The notes: generated by a model not told the origin, from the letters alone. A stretch of 64,000 nt of DNA from Mycobacterium sp. GA-2829 (GCF_001499965.1 NZ_LQIT01000012.1:124001-188000), one strand, 5' to 3'; shown: positions 36,750-45,549, counted from the first letter of the stretch. Numbers and translations: made by a program.

Positions 36750-37519
36750 CGCATCCTCCGCACGTAGAGATCGCCCTGCGGGGTGTGCACCACTTCGACC
36801 GCGGCGCCGTACAGGTGGGTGAGCAGTTTCTCGTCGACCACCCCGTCGAGCGTGTCGTAGTGCGGATGCCCGTCGAGCAGGTAGATCGCCCCGGTGAGGA
36901 TGGGCAGCAGCGGGTTCAGGTCGTGGGCGACGACCAGCACGGTGACACCGAACTCGGTGTTGACCCGTTTCACGAGCGCGACGAGTTCCTGCTGGCTGCG
37001 CATGTCGAGGGCGGCGAGCGGTTCGTCGAGGATGAGCATCCTGGGCCGGCCGACCAGCGCCTCGGCGAACGCGACGCGCTGCCGCTGACCACCCGACAGC
37101 TGCGACAGCCGACGGTCGGCGAACGCGGTCGCGTCGACGGCGGTCAACACCCGCTCGACCCGCTCGCGCTCCTCCTTCGACGCGCGGCCCAACCCCCACC
37201 GGTGCCCGGTGAGTCCCAGCATGACCGCATCCCGCGCGCGGACGGCCTCACCGGCGTTCGCGCCGTAATCCTGTGGCACGTAACCGATCTGGGCATTGAG
37301 CGCACCCGGGGGACTGCCGAACACCTCGACGTTGCCGGTCGATGGCGGCAGCAGCCCCAGCACCACCTGCAGCAGGGTCGTCTTCCCCGCCCCGTTGCTG
37401 CCGATGACCGCGACCACGCCGCCCGCGGGTACCTCGAAATCGGCCTGCGACCAGATTGTCTGGCGACCCCGCGCGACACTGGCGTCACTGAACCTCAGGG
37501 CCGGTTCAGTTGCTGACAC
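36746..37519 (-). CDS. Metal ABC transporter ATP-binding protein (ZnuC-like)
   Basis: A 257-residue ABC ATPase with Walker A GSNGAGKTT, Q-loop VPQDYG, signature LSGGQRQR, Walker B MLILDEPLAALD and the H-loop VVAHDLNPLL. The GTG start lies 14 bases inside the 3' end of the binding-protein gene, consistent with coupled translation. It energises import through the downstream permease. Confidence 0.9.
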   Translation of the reverse strand: MSATEPALRFSDASVARGRQTIWSQADFEVPAGGVVAVIGSNGAGKTTLLQVVLGLLPPSTGNVEVFGSPPGALNAQIGYVPQDYGANAGEAVRARDAVMLGLTGHRWGLGRASKEERERVERVLTAVDATAFADRRLSQLSGGQRQRVAFAEALVGRPRMLILDEPLAALDMRSQQELVALVKRVNTEFGVTVLVVAHDLNPLLPILTGAIYLLDGHPHYDTLDGVVDEKLLTHLYGAAVEVVHTPQGDLYVRRMR

Positions 37520-38447
37520 CGAGCGCCTCGGCCAGCTTCGACAGTTGGTCGACCTGCCAGGCCTCGAACGAGGCGGCGCCGGGCGGCACGGACTCGCTCA
37601 CCTGGACGACCGGGACCCCGCCCCGCTCGGCGGCGGCCCGGATCTGTTGTGGCACAGACCCTTCGGTCTGCACGTTGTAGATCAGCACGTCGACGCCGCG
37701 TTCGTCGAGCAGGCGCAGGAACGCGTCGAGGTCGGCGGGCGACGGTTCGCTCTCATTGGCGGCGGCCACCCGGAAACCCTGCGGGGTGCGGTCGGTCAGC
37801 CCGATCGCGGCGGCCATCTCGTCGAACACGTTCTCCGTGGCCGCGTACGTCTTGCCGGCGGCGGTGGCGCGCAGCGATCCGACGATCTGGTGGTACGGCG
37901 CGAGCGCGTCGCCGAATTCGGCGTGCCGTTCGGCGAAGTAGTCGGCGGCGTCGGGCGACAGGTCGCTCAACTGCTCGGTGACGGTGTCGGCGACCGCCGT
38001 CACCGCGGCGGGGTTGTACCAGACGTGCGGGTTGGCGGCGTCGGCGTTCACGGCCCCGCTGCCGACCGCGACGGCGTCGATCACCGGCGCGTCGGGCGCG
38101 GAGCTCTCGGCCAGTTTGGTCGCCCACTCGTCGTAGTGACCGCCGTTGACGACGATCAGCTGAGCCCCTTCGAACAGCGCGGCGTCCCTGGGCGCGGGTT
38201 CGAAGTCGTGCGGGTCGACCGCCGAGCTCGCGACCACCGTCGACACCTCGGCGCACTGGCCCGCGAGCTGGGAGACGATGCCGCCCCACTGATCGACGCT
38301 GACCACCACCGACAGCGGATCCGCCGGGCAGTCCCCGCCGGCCTGCGCGTTCCGGGACTGCTCGTCTCCGCCCGAGCACGCCACCGCGGCGAAGGACAAC
38401 ACGGCCGCGAAGCCCGCGGCGAGTAGCGATCGGGGAGTCGAATTCAC
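37506..38447 (-). CDS. Zinc-binding lipoprotein, ABC importer solute-binding protein (ZnuA-like)
   Basis: A 313-residue cluster A-I metal-binding lipoprotein; lipobox FAAVAC puts the lipidated cysteine at 24. Likely metal ligands sit in VDPHDFEP and NPHVWYNP, with GGHYDEW as a further conserved segment. It lacks the long His/Asp-rich loop of many ZnuA proteins. The GTG at 38447 is 6 bases after TATCAT (minus strand 38459-38454), a leaderless promoter overlapped by a Zur-type palindrome. Confidence 0.88.
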   Translation of the reverse strand: MNSTPRSLLAAGFAAVLSFAAVACSGGDEQSRNAQAGGDCPADPLSVVVSVDQWGGIVSQLAGQCAEVSTVVASSAVDPHDFEPAPRDAALFEGAQLIVVNGGHYDEWATKLAESSAPDAPVIDAVAVGSGAVNADAANPHVWYNPAAVTAVADTVTEQLSDLSPDAADYFAERHAEFGDALAPYHQIVGSLRATAAGKTYAATENVFDEMAAAIGLTDRTPQGFRVAAANESEPSPADLDAFLRLLDERGVDVLIYNVQTEGSVPQQIRAAAERGGVPVVQVSESVPPGAASFEAWQVDQLSKLAEALGVSN

Positions 38448-38454
38448 GCGTTAA

Positions 38455-38469
38455 TGATAACGGTTTGCA
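38455..38469. promoter_or_regulatory. Zur-box-like palindrome at the ZnuA-like promoter
   Basis: Read on the minus strand, TGCAAACCGTTATCA agrees with the mycobacterial Zur-type site TGAAAATCATTTTCA at 11 of 15 positions. It covers the -10 hexamer of the leaderless promoter, so bound Zur would exclude RNA polymerase when zinc is sufficient. Confidence 0.6.
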
Positions 38470-38488
38470 TTTCCAGAAGCGATTCGAG

Positions 38489-39307
38489 CTAGTCGCCGGT
38501 CGCCACCGGCCGCGCCGGATCGGCACTCCACTCCGACCACGATCCCGGGAACAGCCTGGTCGACAGGCCCGCCGCGCGCCTGGCGGCCACCACGACCGCG
38601 GCGGTGACCCCCGAACCGCAGTACGCGCCGACCTCGCCGTCGATCGGTTCGACGTCGGTGCGGATCGTGCCGTCATCGTCGAGCAGGCCGGTGCTCGGCG
38701 CGTTCCTCGCGCCGGGGATGTGACCGGCCACCGGATCGACCGGTTCCACCTCGCCCCGGAACCGTTCGGGCGCCCTGGCGTCGAGGAGCACACCCCCGAA
38801 GGCGGCCACTTCGTCGGCCGTCAGGGTCGGCAGCGCACCGCGGTACAGGTCCTCGTGCGCGACCGTGACGTCACCGGGCGGCGGGGTCACCGGACCCGTC
38901 TCCAGTGCACCGCCCGCGGCGACCCACGCCGCCAGGCCGCCGTCCAGGATCCGGACCCCTTCGATCCCCGCGGCGGTCAGCACCCACCACGCGCGCGCCG
39001 AGCCGGCGCGGTTCCAGTCGTCGTAGACGACGGTGGGCACACCGTCGCGCATCCCCCACCGTCGCGCGGCCGCCTGCAGTGCCGCGCCCGGCGGCAGCGG
39101 GTGTCTGCCGCGGCCGCACACGGTGTGGTCGGACAACTCGTCCTCGAGGGGGACGTACACCGCACCGGGTACGTGACCGTCGGCGTGGGCGTCGCGCCCG
39201 TCGGGTCGGCCCAACTGCCAGCGGACGTCGAGCACGGTGACGGGCTGGCCGGAAGCGAGGTGTGCGGCCAACTCGGCCGCGGTGATCAGAACGTCGGCGC
39301 GTGTCAC
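38489..39307 (-). CDS. Sulfurtransferase with two rhodanese domains
   Basis: A 272-residue thiosulfate/3-mercaptopyruvate sulfurtransferase. The N-terminal rhodanese domain is inactive in type (VLDVRWQLG, DGHVPGA); the C-terminal domain has LLDARAPERFRGE, GHIPGARNAPS and the active-site cysteine in AYCGSGVTA, a C-x-x-G-V-T loop. The GTG start is divergent from bluB. It moves sulfane sulfur to an unknown acceptor. Confidence 0.88.
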   Translation of the reverse strand: MTRADVLITAAELAAHLASGQPVTVLDVRWQLGRPDGRDAHADGHVPGAVYVPLEDELSDHTVCGRGRHPLPPGAALQAAARRWGMRDGVPTVVYDDWNRAGSARAWWVLTAAGIEGVRILDGGLAAWVAAGGALETGPVTPPPGDVTVAHEDLYRGALPTLTADEVAAFGGVLLDARAPERFRGEVEPVDPVAGHIPGARNAPSTGLLDDDGTIRTDVEPIDGEVGAYCGSGVTAAVVVAARRAAGLSTRLFPGSWSEWSADPARPVATGD

Positions 39308-39339
39308 GACCCGATGGTCGCATCCCTACCCTGAGCGGT

Positions 39340-39984
39340 GTGACCGACCACGCGTTCCCCGACGCCGAACGCCGCGCCGTGTACCGCGCCATCGCCGAAC
39401 GCCGCGACATGCGCCGCTTCGTCCCCGGGGAGAAGGTGCCCGACGACGTGCTCGCGCGTCTGCTGGCGGCCGCCCACGCCGCCCCCAACGTCGGGCTGAT
39501 GCAGCCCTGGCGGTTCATCCGCATCACCGCACCCGAACTCCGGCGCGACATCCACGCCCTGGTCGACGAGGAACGCCACCGCACCGCCGCCGCGCTCGGT
39601 CCGCGGGGTGAGGAGTTCCTCGCGCTGAAGGTCGAGGGTGTGCTCGACTGCGCCGAACTGCTCGTGGTGGCGCTGCGCGACGGACGCGAACAGCACGTGT
39701 TCGGCCGCCGGACCCTGCCGCACATGGATCTCGCGTCGGTGTCGTGCGCGATCCAGAACATGTGGCTGGCCGCGCGCACCGAAGGCCTCGGCATGGGCTG
39801 GGTGTCGATCTTCGACCCGCGCAGGCTCGCCGACCTCCTCGGCATGCCCGACGGCGCCGAACCCGTCGCCGTGCTGTGCCTCGGGCCGGTCCCCGAGTTC
39901 CCGGACCGCCCGGTCCTCGAACTCGACCGGTGGGCGCTGGGCCGCCCGCTCGCCGAGTTCGTCGCCGAGAACCGCTGGCAGTGA
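39340..39984 (+). CDS. bluB: BluB, 5,6-dimethylbenzimidazole synthase
   Basis: A 214-residue nitroreductase-fold flavoenzyme of the BluB type: RRDMRRFVPGEKVPDDVL, AAPNVGLMQPWRFI, the substrate-site region LPHMDLASVSCAIQNMWLAA, and GLGMGWVSIFDP. It fragments reduced FMN to DMB, the lower ligand of cobalamin. GTG at 39340 is 7 bases after TACCCT (39327-39332), a leaderless promoter; an upstream in-frame start at 39301 would overlap the sulfurtransferase gene. No other cobalamin genes are nearby. Confidence 0.88.
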   Translation: MTDHAFPDAERRAVYRAIAERRDMRRFVPGEKVPDDVLARLLAAAHAAPNVGLMQPWRFIRITAPELRRDIHALVDEERHRTAAALGPRGEEFLALKVEGVLDCAELLVVALRDGREQHVFGRRTLPHMDLASVSCAIQNMWLAARTEGLGMGWVSIFDPRRLADLLGMPDGAEPVAVLCLGPVPEFPDRPVLELDRWALGRPLAEFVAENRWQ

Positions 39985-39990
39985 CGGTGC

Positions 39991-41163
39991 TCAGTGTTCG
40001 TGGCCGATCGGGCCGCTCAACTCGTTCGGCGCCTGTTCGAGTGTCGCGGAGGCGGTGACGGCGCCGCCCTGCAGATCGACGAGGTGAATCCGCTTGGTCG
40101 CCGGATCCGTGACGTAGACCGCGTCCCCGCGGGTGAACACCGTGGGCGCGGAATCCTGCCAGTCATCGGGCTCGGCCCACGGCTGCGTCACCTGAACGGC
40201 TTTGCGCATGTCTCCGGTCGCCGCGTCGAACACGTAGAGCTTCCCGTCCGTGCCCATGATCAACGCCTCGGCCTGCGGGCCCCGGCCCAGCGATCGGAAC
40301 CAGTAACTCACCGACGGCGGCATCTGCACGAGTGTGAGCTGATCGGTCCTCGTGTCGATCAGCGAGAACTGTTGCGGGCGCTCCAGTTCGGCGTCCGGAT
40401 CGACCTTCATGTCACCGAGTACCACCGGTGAGTCCGCATGGCCGCGGGTGTTGCCGATGCGCCCGTACGGCGTCGGACTCGGGATCTTGGTGAACTGTCC
40501 GTTCGCGTACTCCAGCACGCCGTCCTCACACCCGAGGATGACCACTTCTTCCGCGGCGACCGACTCGCCGTGGATGCCGGGACACTCCTCGCTGCGCGCG
40601 ATCTCCCGATCACCCTGCAGGGCAACGGCGCCCGTGCGGTTCTCCGGGTCGCCGATGCTATGCACCAGTGTGCCGTCGGACAGGATCACCGCCACCCCGT
40701 GGTGGGCCTGAGGTGTCTTGAACGTCTCGGTCTCCGGCAGCCCGCCTTTCTCGAAACCGTGCGGGTCGAATGCGGTGATCTCACCCGATCCGTCGGCGAA
40801 CAGCACGGTGTGTTCGCCGTGGTTGACGACGTGGCCGGCGTCTGCGGCGGGAAACGTGTCGTTGGTGAGTTGCCCACCGGCCGCGTCGAGGATGCGGAAC
40901 CCTTCGTCGGTGGTGACCAGGACGTGTGATTCGTCGCCGGCGGGGTTGACCCGCAGAAACCCGTCGAGCGGGATGTCCCGTCTGACTTCCAGCGTTCTGC
41001 CGTCCAGCACGTAGAGCCCGCCGTCATATGTCGCCACCAAGGGTTCGTCGACGGCTTCGGCGTGGGTCTCCGGCGCGGGAGAACCGCCGCCCGAGCACGC
41101 CGTCAATGCCGCCACTGTGGCGGTCGCCGCGCCGATGCGGTACATCCACCGCTGATCTGTCAT
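39991..41163 (-). CDS. aztD: AztD-type zinc metallochaperone lipoprotein
   Basis: A 390-residue beta-propeller-like protein with lipobox ALTAC (lipidated C23). Histidine clusters HVVNHGEHT (111-119), QAHHGVA and a C-terminal GHEH are in line with AztD, which hands zinc to AztC in Paracoccus. Repeated DGxxxxxD strands fit a propeller. ATG is preceded by AGGGAG, 36 bases after the aztC stop. It ends the aztB-aztC-aztD operon and nearly meets bluB, 6 bases apart. Confidence 0.85.
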   Translation of the reverse strand: MTDQRWMYRIGAATATVAALTACSGGGSPAPETHAEAVDEPLVATYDGGLYVLDGRTLEVRRDIPLDGFLRVNPAGDESHVLVTTDEGFRILDAAGGQLTNDTFPAADAGHVVNHGEHTVLFADGSGEITAFDPHGFEKGGLPETETFKTPQAHHGVAVILSDGTLVHSIGDPENRTGAVALQGDREIARSEECPGIHGESVAAEEVVILGCEDGVLEYANGQFTKIPSPTPYGRIGNTRGHADSPVVLGDMKVDPDAELERPQQFSLIDTRTDQLTLVQMPPSVSYWFRSLGRGPQAEALIMGTDGKLYVFDAATGDMRKAVQVTQPWAEPDDWQDSAPTVFTRGDAVYVTDPATKRIHLVDLQGGAVTASATLEQAPNELSGPIGHEH

Positions 41164-41199
41164 ATCGCTCCCTTCCGAGCATTCACGGGTGGCCGGCGT

Positions 41200-42105
41200 T
41201 CAGCGCAGGCCGTTGACGATGGCGTCGGTGTCGGCGCGCATCATGTCGAGGTACGTGGCGCCGGGGGTGCCGGGCGCGCTGAGGGATTCGGTGTAGAGGG
41301 CGACGATCCGCACCTGTACCCCGGCCTGTTCGGCCAGCACCCGCGCCAGCCGCTCGGGTTGCGACGAATCGACGAACACCGCGGGCGCCCCGGCGGATCG
41401 GATGGCGGACACCAGCGATTGCAGATCCGACGAACTCGGTGCGGCTAGTGTCGTCCCGCTCGGCACGATTGCGCCGACGACCTCGAACTGAAACCGGTCG
41501 GCGAGGTAGCCCAGTACATGGTGATTGGTGACGAGCTTGCGACGCTCGGGCCGAATCCCGCTGAAGTGGCGCGACATCCAGGCATCGAGTGTGCGCAGCT
41601 CCTCGCGGTAACGTTCGGCGTTACGGGCCACGGCCGCGGTGTCGATGCGGTCGACCTCGCGGTTGACGGTCTCCTCCACGGCGTCGACCGCAGCGATCAT
41701 GCGCCGCGGATCCATCCAGAAGTGCGGATCCGGCGTGCCCACGCTCTCCCCTTGCCGATAGCGGAGCGGATCGACGCGGTCGCCGACCGCCAACGTCGGC
41801 ACCCCGTCGTCGGCGGCGGCCAGCACGTGGCGGGCGACGCCCTCCTCGAGGCCGAGGCCGTTGGAGACGATCAGGCTCGCGGCGGACAACGCGGCCGCGT
41901 CCCGTGCGGAGAGCGCGAACGAGTGCGGGTCCGCATTCGGTTGCATCAGCACCCGCACTGTTGCGGCGTCACCGACCACGTTGCGTACGACGTCGCCGAT
42001 GATGTTGGTGGTGACGATGATCTCGCCGCTGGATCTCGTTGCGCCACAGGCGGTCAGCGCGGAGGCGACGAGTACCAAGAGCCAAGCCAGGCAGCGGCGG
42101 GTCAC
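41200..42105 (-). CDS. aztC: AztC, zinc-binding lipoprotein of the AztABCD importer
   Basis: A 301-residue cluster A-I solute-binding protein with lipobox ALTAC (C20). The family hallmarks TTNIIGDVVRNVVGD, MQPNADPHSF, NGLGLEEG and PDPHFWMDPRRM are visible; the histidines in these and in NHHVLGYLA are probable zinc ligands. It lacks a His-rich loop, which fits systems that receive zinc from a chaperone such as AztD. GTG overlaps the aztB stop (GTGA). Confidence 0.88.
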   Translation of the reverse strand: MTRRCLAWLLVLVASALTACGATRSSGEIIVTTNIIGDVVRNVVGDAATVRVLMQPNADPHSFALSARDAAALSAASLIVSNGLGLEEGVARHVLAAADDGVPTLAVGDRVDPLRYRQGESVGTPDPHFWMDPRRMIAAVDAVEETVNREVDRIDTAAVARNAERYREELRTLDAWMSRHFSGIRPERRKLVTNHHVLGYLADRFQFEVVGAIVPSGTTLAAPSSSDLQSLVSAIRSAGAPAVFVDSSQPERLARVLAEQAGVQVRIVALYTESLSAPGTPGATYLDMMRADTDAIVNGLR

Positions 42106-44078
42106 CGGCCGGCCTCCACCATCAGGCCCGGCGCCACCAGGGTGTGCAGGGTGCGGGCGACGCGCAGCCCGTCGGCGTAGTCGACCTCGTAGATCTCCCG
42201 GGCGGCGGCGTTGTTCACATACGCTCGGTCGGAGTCGATCTCGATGACCGGTGCCGGGCCGTCGGCACTGACGCCGTCGAGCAACGGGATGCGCGCGACC
42301 TCGGCGCGGGTGGTGACGTCCACGGCGGCCAGGGTGCCGTCGCGGTACAGGACCAGCACCGTGCCGTCACCGGCGGTGTTGGTCGCGACCGCGTCGGGCG
42401 CCGGGACGAGCACCCAGGTTCGCTGCCTGCTGTCGAGCACCCACACATATCCGGCGGCGAGGCCGGCGAAGACGTCGGCGCGGTCGCGGTGCGTCACGAC
42501 GTCAGGCCGCTGCGCGGGCGCGTCGAGCGGGTACGGCACCAGCGTCGCGGTCGGATCGCCATCGCTGCCCGTCACGCGCAACGCCCCTGTCTCGCAACCG
42601 AACACCGCCGCGCGCCGCGACGCCATCGCCCAGGTGGGGTCCGGGCAGCGGGCTTCGACGTCGATCGTCTCGCCGTCGGCGGTGGCGCGCACCCGGCCCG
42701 CGGGGTCCACCGTGACGAGGCGGCCGCCCAGAGGCGCCGCCGCGGCGACATCGCCGTCGATTTCGGCTGCCTCCACCGCGCGTTTCCCGAGGCGTTCGCG
42801 ATCGAGTACCGCGACCGCCCCGCCGGTGGCCTCGACCGCCACGGCCGAGTTGTTCGCGGCGACCGAGGCCGCGGGCACCTCGAGAGTTCCTGCGATGGCC
42901 GGGTCGGCGGCGAAGTAGTGGTAGTGGTCGCCGTGGTCGAACGTCCATGCCCCGGCGTCCACGATCGTGGTGCGCTCACCCGTCTGCAGGTATGCGAACC
43001 GGCCGTCGCCGGCGATCGATGCGACCGGGCCGAATTCGCCGATCGCCGTTTCAGTTTCGTCGACGGCGTCGTATACCGCGGTCGCTCCCGACGCCGGGTC
43101 GACGAGCACCAGGCGGGTGAGCGGTCCGTCGAGTTCGTGCGCTCCCTCGACCACCACCTCGTCGACGCCGGCTTCGGCGGGCTGTTCGGTCGGCACGATC
43201 GGACCGGCGGCGCACCCCGCCACCAGCCACGCCGACGCCGCGGTAGCGGCCATCGGCTTCCATGCCCCGACGAACCGCTTGGCTGCCGTCGCTGCGAAGA
43301 ACACGAGCACCGCGACACCCGCGATCGTCGCGCCGCCAGCGGTACCGGCGTGCCAGGAGATCAACAGCCCGAGATACACAGCGGCAGATCCGATCGTGGC
43401 GGCCAGCACCATCACCCGTGGAATGGAGCGCGCCCATAACAGGGCCGTCGCCGGCGGAGCGATGAGCAGCCCTAGCACCAACAGCGTGCCGACGACGTGG
43501 AACGACGCCACCATCGCGATGGCCACCAGCACCGTGAGCGCGGGTAGCGCGAGGTCCGGACGTAGACGCAACGTGATGGCCTTGCGCGGATCGAAACTGA
43601 CCGCCACGAACGCGCGGTGACCGACCAGGACAGCCACGAGCGTCACCGCCAACGCCACACCCAGCGTGACCAGATCCACGGCGCGGACGGCAAGCACGTC
43701 GCCGAACAGAAAACCGGTGAGGTCGACGGCGAAGCCCTGCGAGCGCGAGGCGATCACGACTCCGAGGGCGAGCATGCCGACCAGCAGCAGCCCGATACTC
43801 GTGTCGGACGACAGTCTCGACGAACGGCTCACCGCGGCCACCCCGACCGCCATCGCCACGGCCGCGACGAAGCCGCCCACGAGGACGTTCGCTCCCAACA
43901 GGGCCGCCACGGCGACCCCGGGCAGCATGCCGTGCGCCATCGCGTCGCCGAGAAAGACGCTGCCGCGCAACACCACCCAACAGCCGACGGGAGCACACAG
44001 GCAGGCGGCGAGGACGCCGGCCCCCAGTGCCCGCACGACGACGTCGGCCTCGAACGGTGCGATCAGCCAGTAGGTCAT
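42102..44078 (-). CDS. aztB: AztB-type zinc permease fused to a lipoprotein-like beta-propeller domain
   Basis: A 658-residue protein. Residues 1-265 are an ABC-3 family permease (DAMAHGMLPGVAVAALLGANV, FLFGDVLAV, HVVGTLLVLGLLIAPP). Residues 266-289 then read like a second export signal (KRF-GAWKP, hydrophobic stretch, LVAGC lipobox, C289), followed by a propeller-like domain of about 370 residues carrying HGDHYHY (382-388). M276 (ATG at 43253) could start a free lipoprotein of 383 residues. The frame is open throughout, so this is a true fusion, a dual-start gene, or two genes joined by mutation. It is divergent from aztA. Confidence 0.8.
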   Translation of the reverse strand: MTYWLIAPFEADVVVRALGAGVLAACLCAPVGCWVVLRGSVFLGDAMAHGMLPGVAVAALLGANVLVGGFVAAVAMAVGVAAVSRSSRLSSDTSIGLLLVGMLALGVVIASRSQGFAVDLTGFLFGDVLAVRAVDLVTLGVALAVTLVAVLVGHRAFVAVSFDPRKAITLRLRPDLALPALTVLVAIAMVASFHVVGTLLVLGLLIAPPATALLWARSIPRVMVLAATIGSAAVYLGLLISWHAGTAGGATIAGVAVLVFFAATAAKRFVGAWKPMAATAASAWLVAGCAAGPIVPTEQPAEAGVDEVVVEGAHELDGPLTRLVLVDPASGATAVYDAVDETETAIGEFGPVASIAGDGRFAYLQTGERTTIVDAGAWTFDHGDHYHYFAADPAIAGTLEVPAASVAANNSAVAVEATGGAVAVLDRERLGKRAVEAAEIDGDVAAAAPLGGRLVTVDPAGRVRATADGETIDVEARCPDPTWAMASRRAAVFGCETGALRVTGSDGDPTATLVPYPLDAPAQRPDVVTHRDRADVFAGLAAGYVWVLDSRQRTWVLVPAPDAVATNTAGDGTVLVLYRDGTLAAVDVTTRAEVARIPLLDGVSADGPAPVIEIDSDRAYVNNAAAREIYEVDYADGLRVARTLHTLVAPGLMVEAGR

Positions 44079-44098
44079 GCCGTAGAGTTTTAACAGTA

Positions 44099-44764
44099 AT
44101 GAAAACCATTTTCAACAGAGCGTCACGATTGACGCCGCCCGACAACGCCGTCGCCCTGCGCGGAATCGGCTTCCGCTATCCGGGCACCGAGGTGTTCAGG
44201 GACCTCGATGTGTCGATCGAGCGGAGTGCGCTGACCGTGGCCACCGGATCCAACGGCTCGGGGAAGTCCACCCTGCTCGGTCTGCTGGCCGGGGTGCTGC
44301 GCCCGACCCGCGGTGAAGTCCACGTGGACACCACGGACGTCGCGCTCGCCGTCCAGCGCAGTCACGTCACCGATACGTTCCCGATCACCGCCCGCGAGGC
44401 GGTGATGATGGGCCGATGGCGGCGACTGGGCCTGTTGCGCCGGCCGACGACCGCCGATCACGATGTGGTCGACCGATGGCTCGACGAGTTGGCGCTGGGC
44501 ACGCTGAGACACCGCCGCCTGGGCGAACTGTCCGGAGGGCAGCGCCAGCGTGTACTGCTGGCGCAGGCCTTCGCCCAGGAGGCGCCGCTGTTACTGCTCG
44601 ACGAGCCGACCACCGGACTCGACGCCGCGACCTGCGCCGCGGTGATCGAGCATCTACGCAGCTTCGCTTCGGTCGGGACGACCGTGGTGGTCGCCACCCA
44701 TGACGGCGCGGTGATCGATGCGGCCGATCACAGACTCGACCTGAACGCGTTCATCCCCCACTAG
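44099..44764 (+). CDS. aztA: AztA, ATP-binding protein of the zinc importer
   Basis: A 221-residue ABC ATPase: Walker A GSNGSGKST, signature LSGGQRQR, Walker B LLLLDEPTTGLD, H-loop VVATHDG. It is the only ATPase beside aztBCD and so their likely partner, although transcribed in the opposite direction. The ATG at 44099 starts MKTIFNRAS and is overlapped by the Zur box; a TTG further in, before TPPDNAVALRG, would give a start closer to the ABC domain. Confidence 0.85.
   Translation: MKTIFNRASRLTPPDNAVALRGIGFRYPGTEVFRDLDVSIERSALTVATGSNGSGKSTLLGLLAGVLRPTRGEVHVDTTDVALAVQRSHVTDTFPITAREAVMMGRWRRLGLLRRPTTADHDVVDRWLDELALGTLRHRRLGELSGGQRQRVLLAQAFAQEAPLLLLDEPTTGLDAATCAAVIEHLRSFASVGTTVVVATHDGAVIDAADHRLDLNAFIPH
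44100..44114. promoter_or_regulatory. Zur box between aztB and aztA
   Basis: TGAAAACCATTTTCA differs from TGAAAATCATTTTCA at one base and is a near-perfect palindrome. It overlaps the aztA ATG and lies 22 bases upstream of aztB, so it can block both promoters. The AT-rich stretch 44083-44114 contrasts with the GC-rich surroundings. Confidence 0.85.
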
Positions 44765-44774
44765 GGTGGACACC

Positions 44775-45539
44775 GTGTCCGAACCCGCCGTGGACCTCAA
44801 CGCCGACCTGGGCGAGGGGTTCGGGGTGTGGACGCTCGGCGACGACGACGCGATGCTCGAGATCGTCACCTCGGCCAACGTGGCCTGCGGCTTCCACGCC
44901 GGGGACCCGGCAAGCCTGGCCCGGGTGTGCCGGGCGGCGGCCGAACGCGGTGTGCGCATCGGTGCGCAGGTCAGCTACCGCGACCTCGCCGGTTTCGGAC
45001 GACGGTTCATCGACGCCACCCCCGAGGACCTGACCGCCGACGTGATGTACCAGATCGGTGCGCTCTCGGCGCTGGCCGCCGCCGCGGGCACGGCCGTCAG
45101 CTACGTCAAACCCCATGGCGCGCTCTACAACACGATCGTCACCCACCGCGAACAGGCGGACGCGGTGGCCGCCGCCGTACACGCGGTCGACCCGCGGCTG
45201 CCGGTGCTCGGGCTCGCGGGTTCGGCGTTCTTCGACGAGGCCGCGCGGCTCGGATTGCGGACCGTGCCGGAGGCGTTCGCCGACCGGGCCTACCGACCCG
45301 ACGGGCAGCTCGTCTCCCGCCGCGAACCGGGTGCGGTGCTGCACGACGTCGACGAGATCGCCGACCGCGTGATCTCGATGGTGACCGCGGGGCGGGTCAC
45401 CGCCGTCGACGGGTCGACGATCGACATCTCGGTGAAATCGGTTTGCGTGCATGGGGATTCGCCGGGCGCGGTGCGGATCGCGACCGCCGTGCGGGAACGG
45501 TTGACCGCCGAGGGCGTCACGCTCGCGCCATTCACCTAG
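44775..45539 (+). CDS. pxpA: PxpA, 5-oxoprolinase subunit A (LamB/YcsF family)
   Basis: A 254-residue LamB/YcsF protein with DLNADLGEGFG, NVACGFHAGDP, VKPHGALYN and SVCVHGDSPGAV motifs. PxpA joins PxpB and PxpC to hydrolyse 5-oxoproline; those partners are not in this window. GTG at 44775 is 7 bases after TAGGGT (44762-44767), a leaderless promoter that starts inside the aztA stop. Confidence 0.88.
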   Translation: MSEPAVDLNADLGEGFGVWTLGDDDAMLEIVTSANVACGFHAGDPASLARVCRAAAERGVRIGAQVSYRDLAGFGRRFIDATPEDLTADVMYQIGALSALAAAAGTAVSYVKPHGALYNTIVTHREQADAVAAAVHAVDPRLPVLGLAGSAFFDEAARLGLRTVPEAFADRAYRPDGQLVSRREPGAVLHDVDEIADRVISMVTAGRVTAVDGSTIDISVKSVCVHGDSPGAVRIATAVRERLTAEGVTLAPFT

Positions 45540-45549
45540 AGTGAACCCC

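Noticed and set aside
42039..43439. Plus-strand opening opposite the aztB propeller domain
   Set aside because: Shadow frame with Arg/His/Gly-rich composition; the minus strand is hydrophobic then propeller-like, as expected for a real protein.
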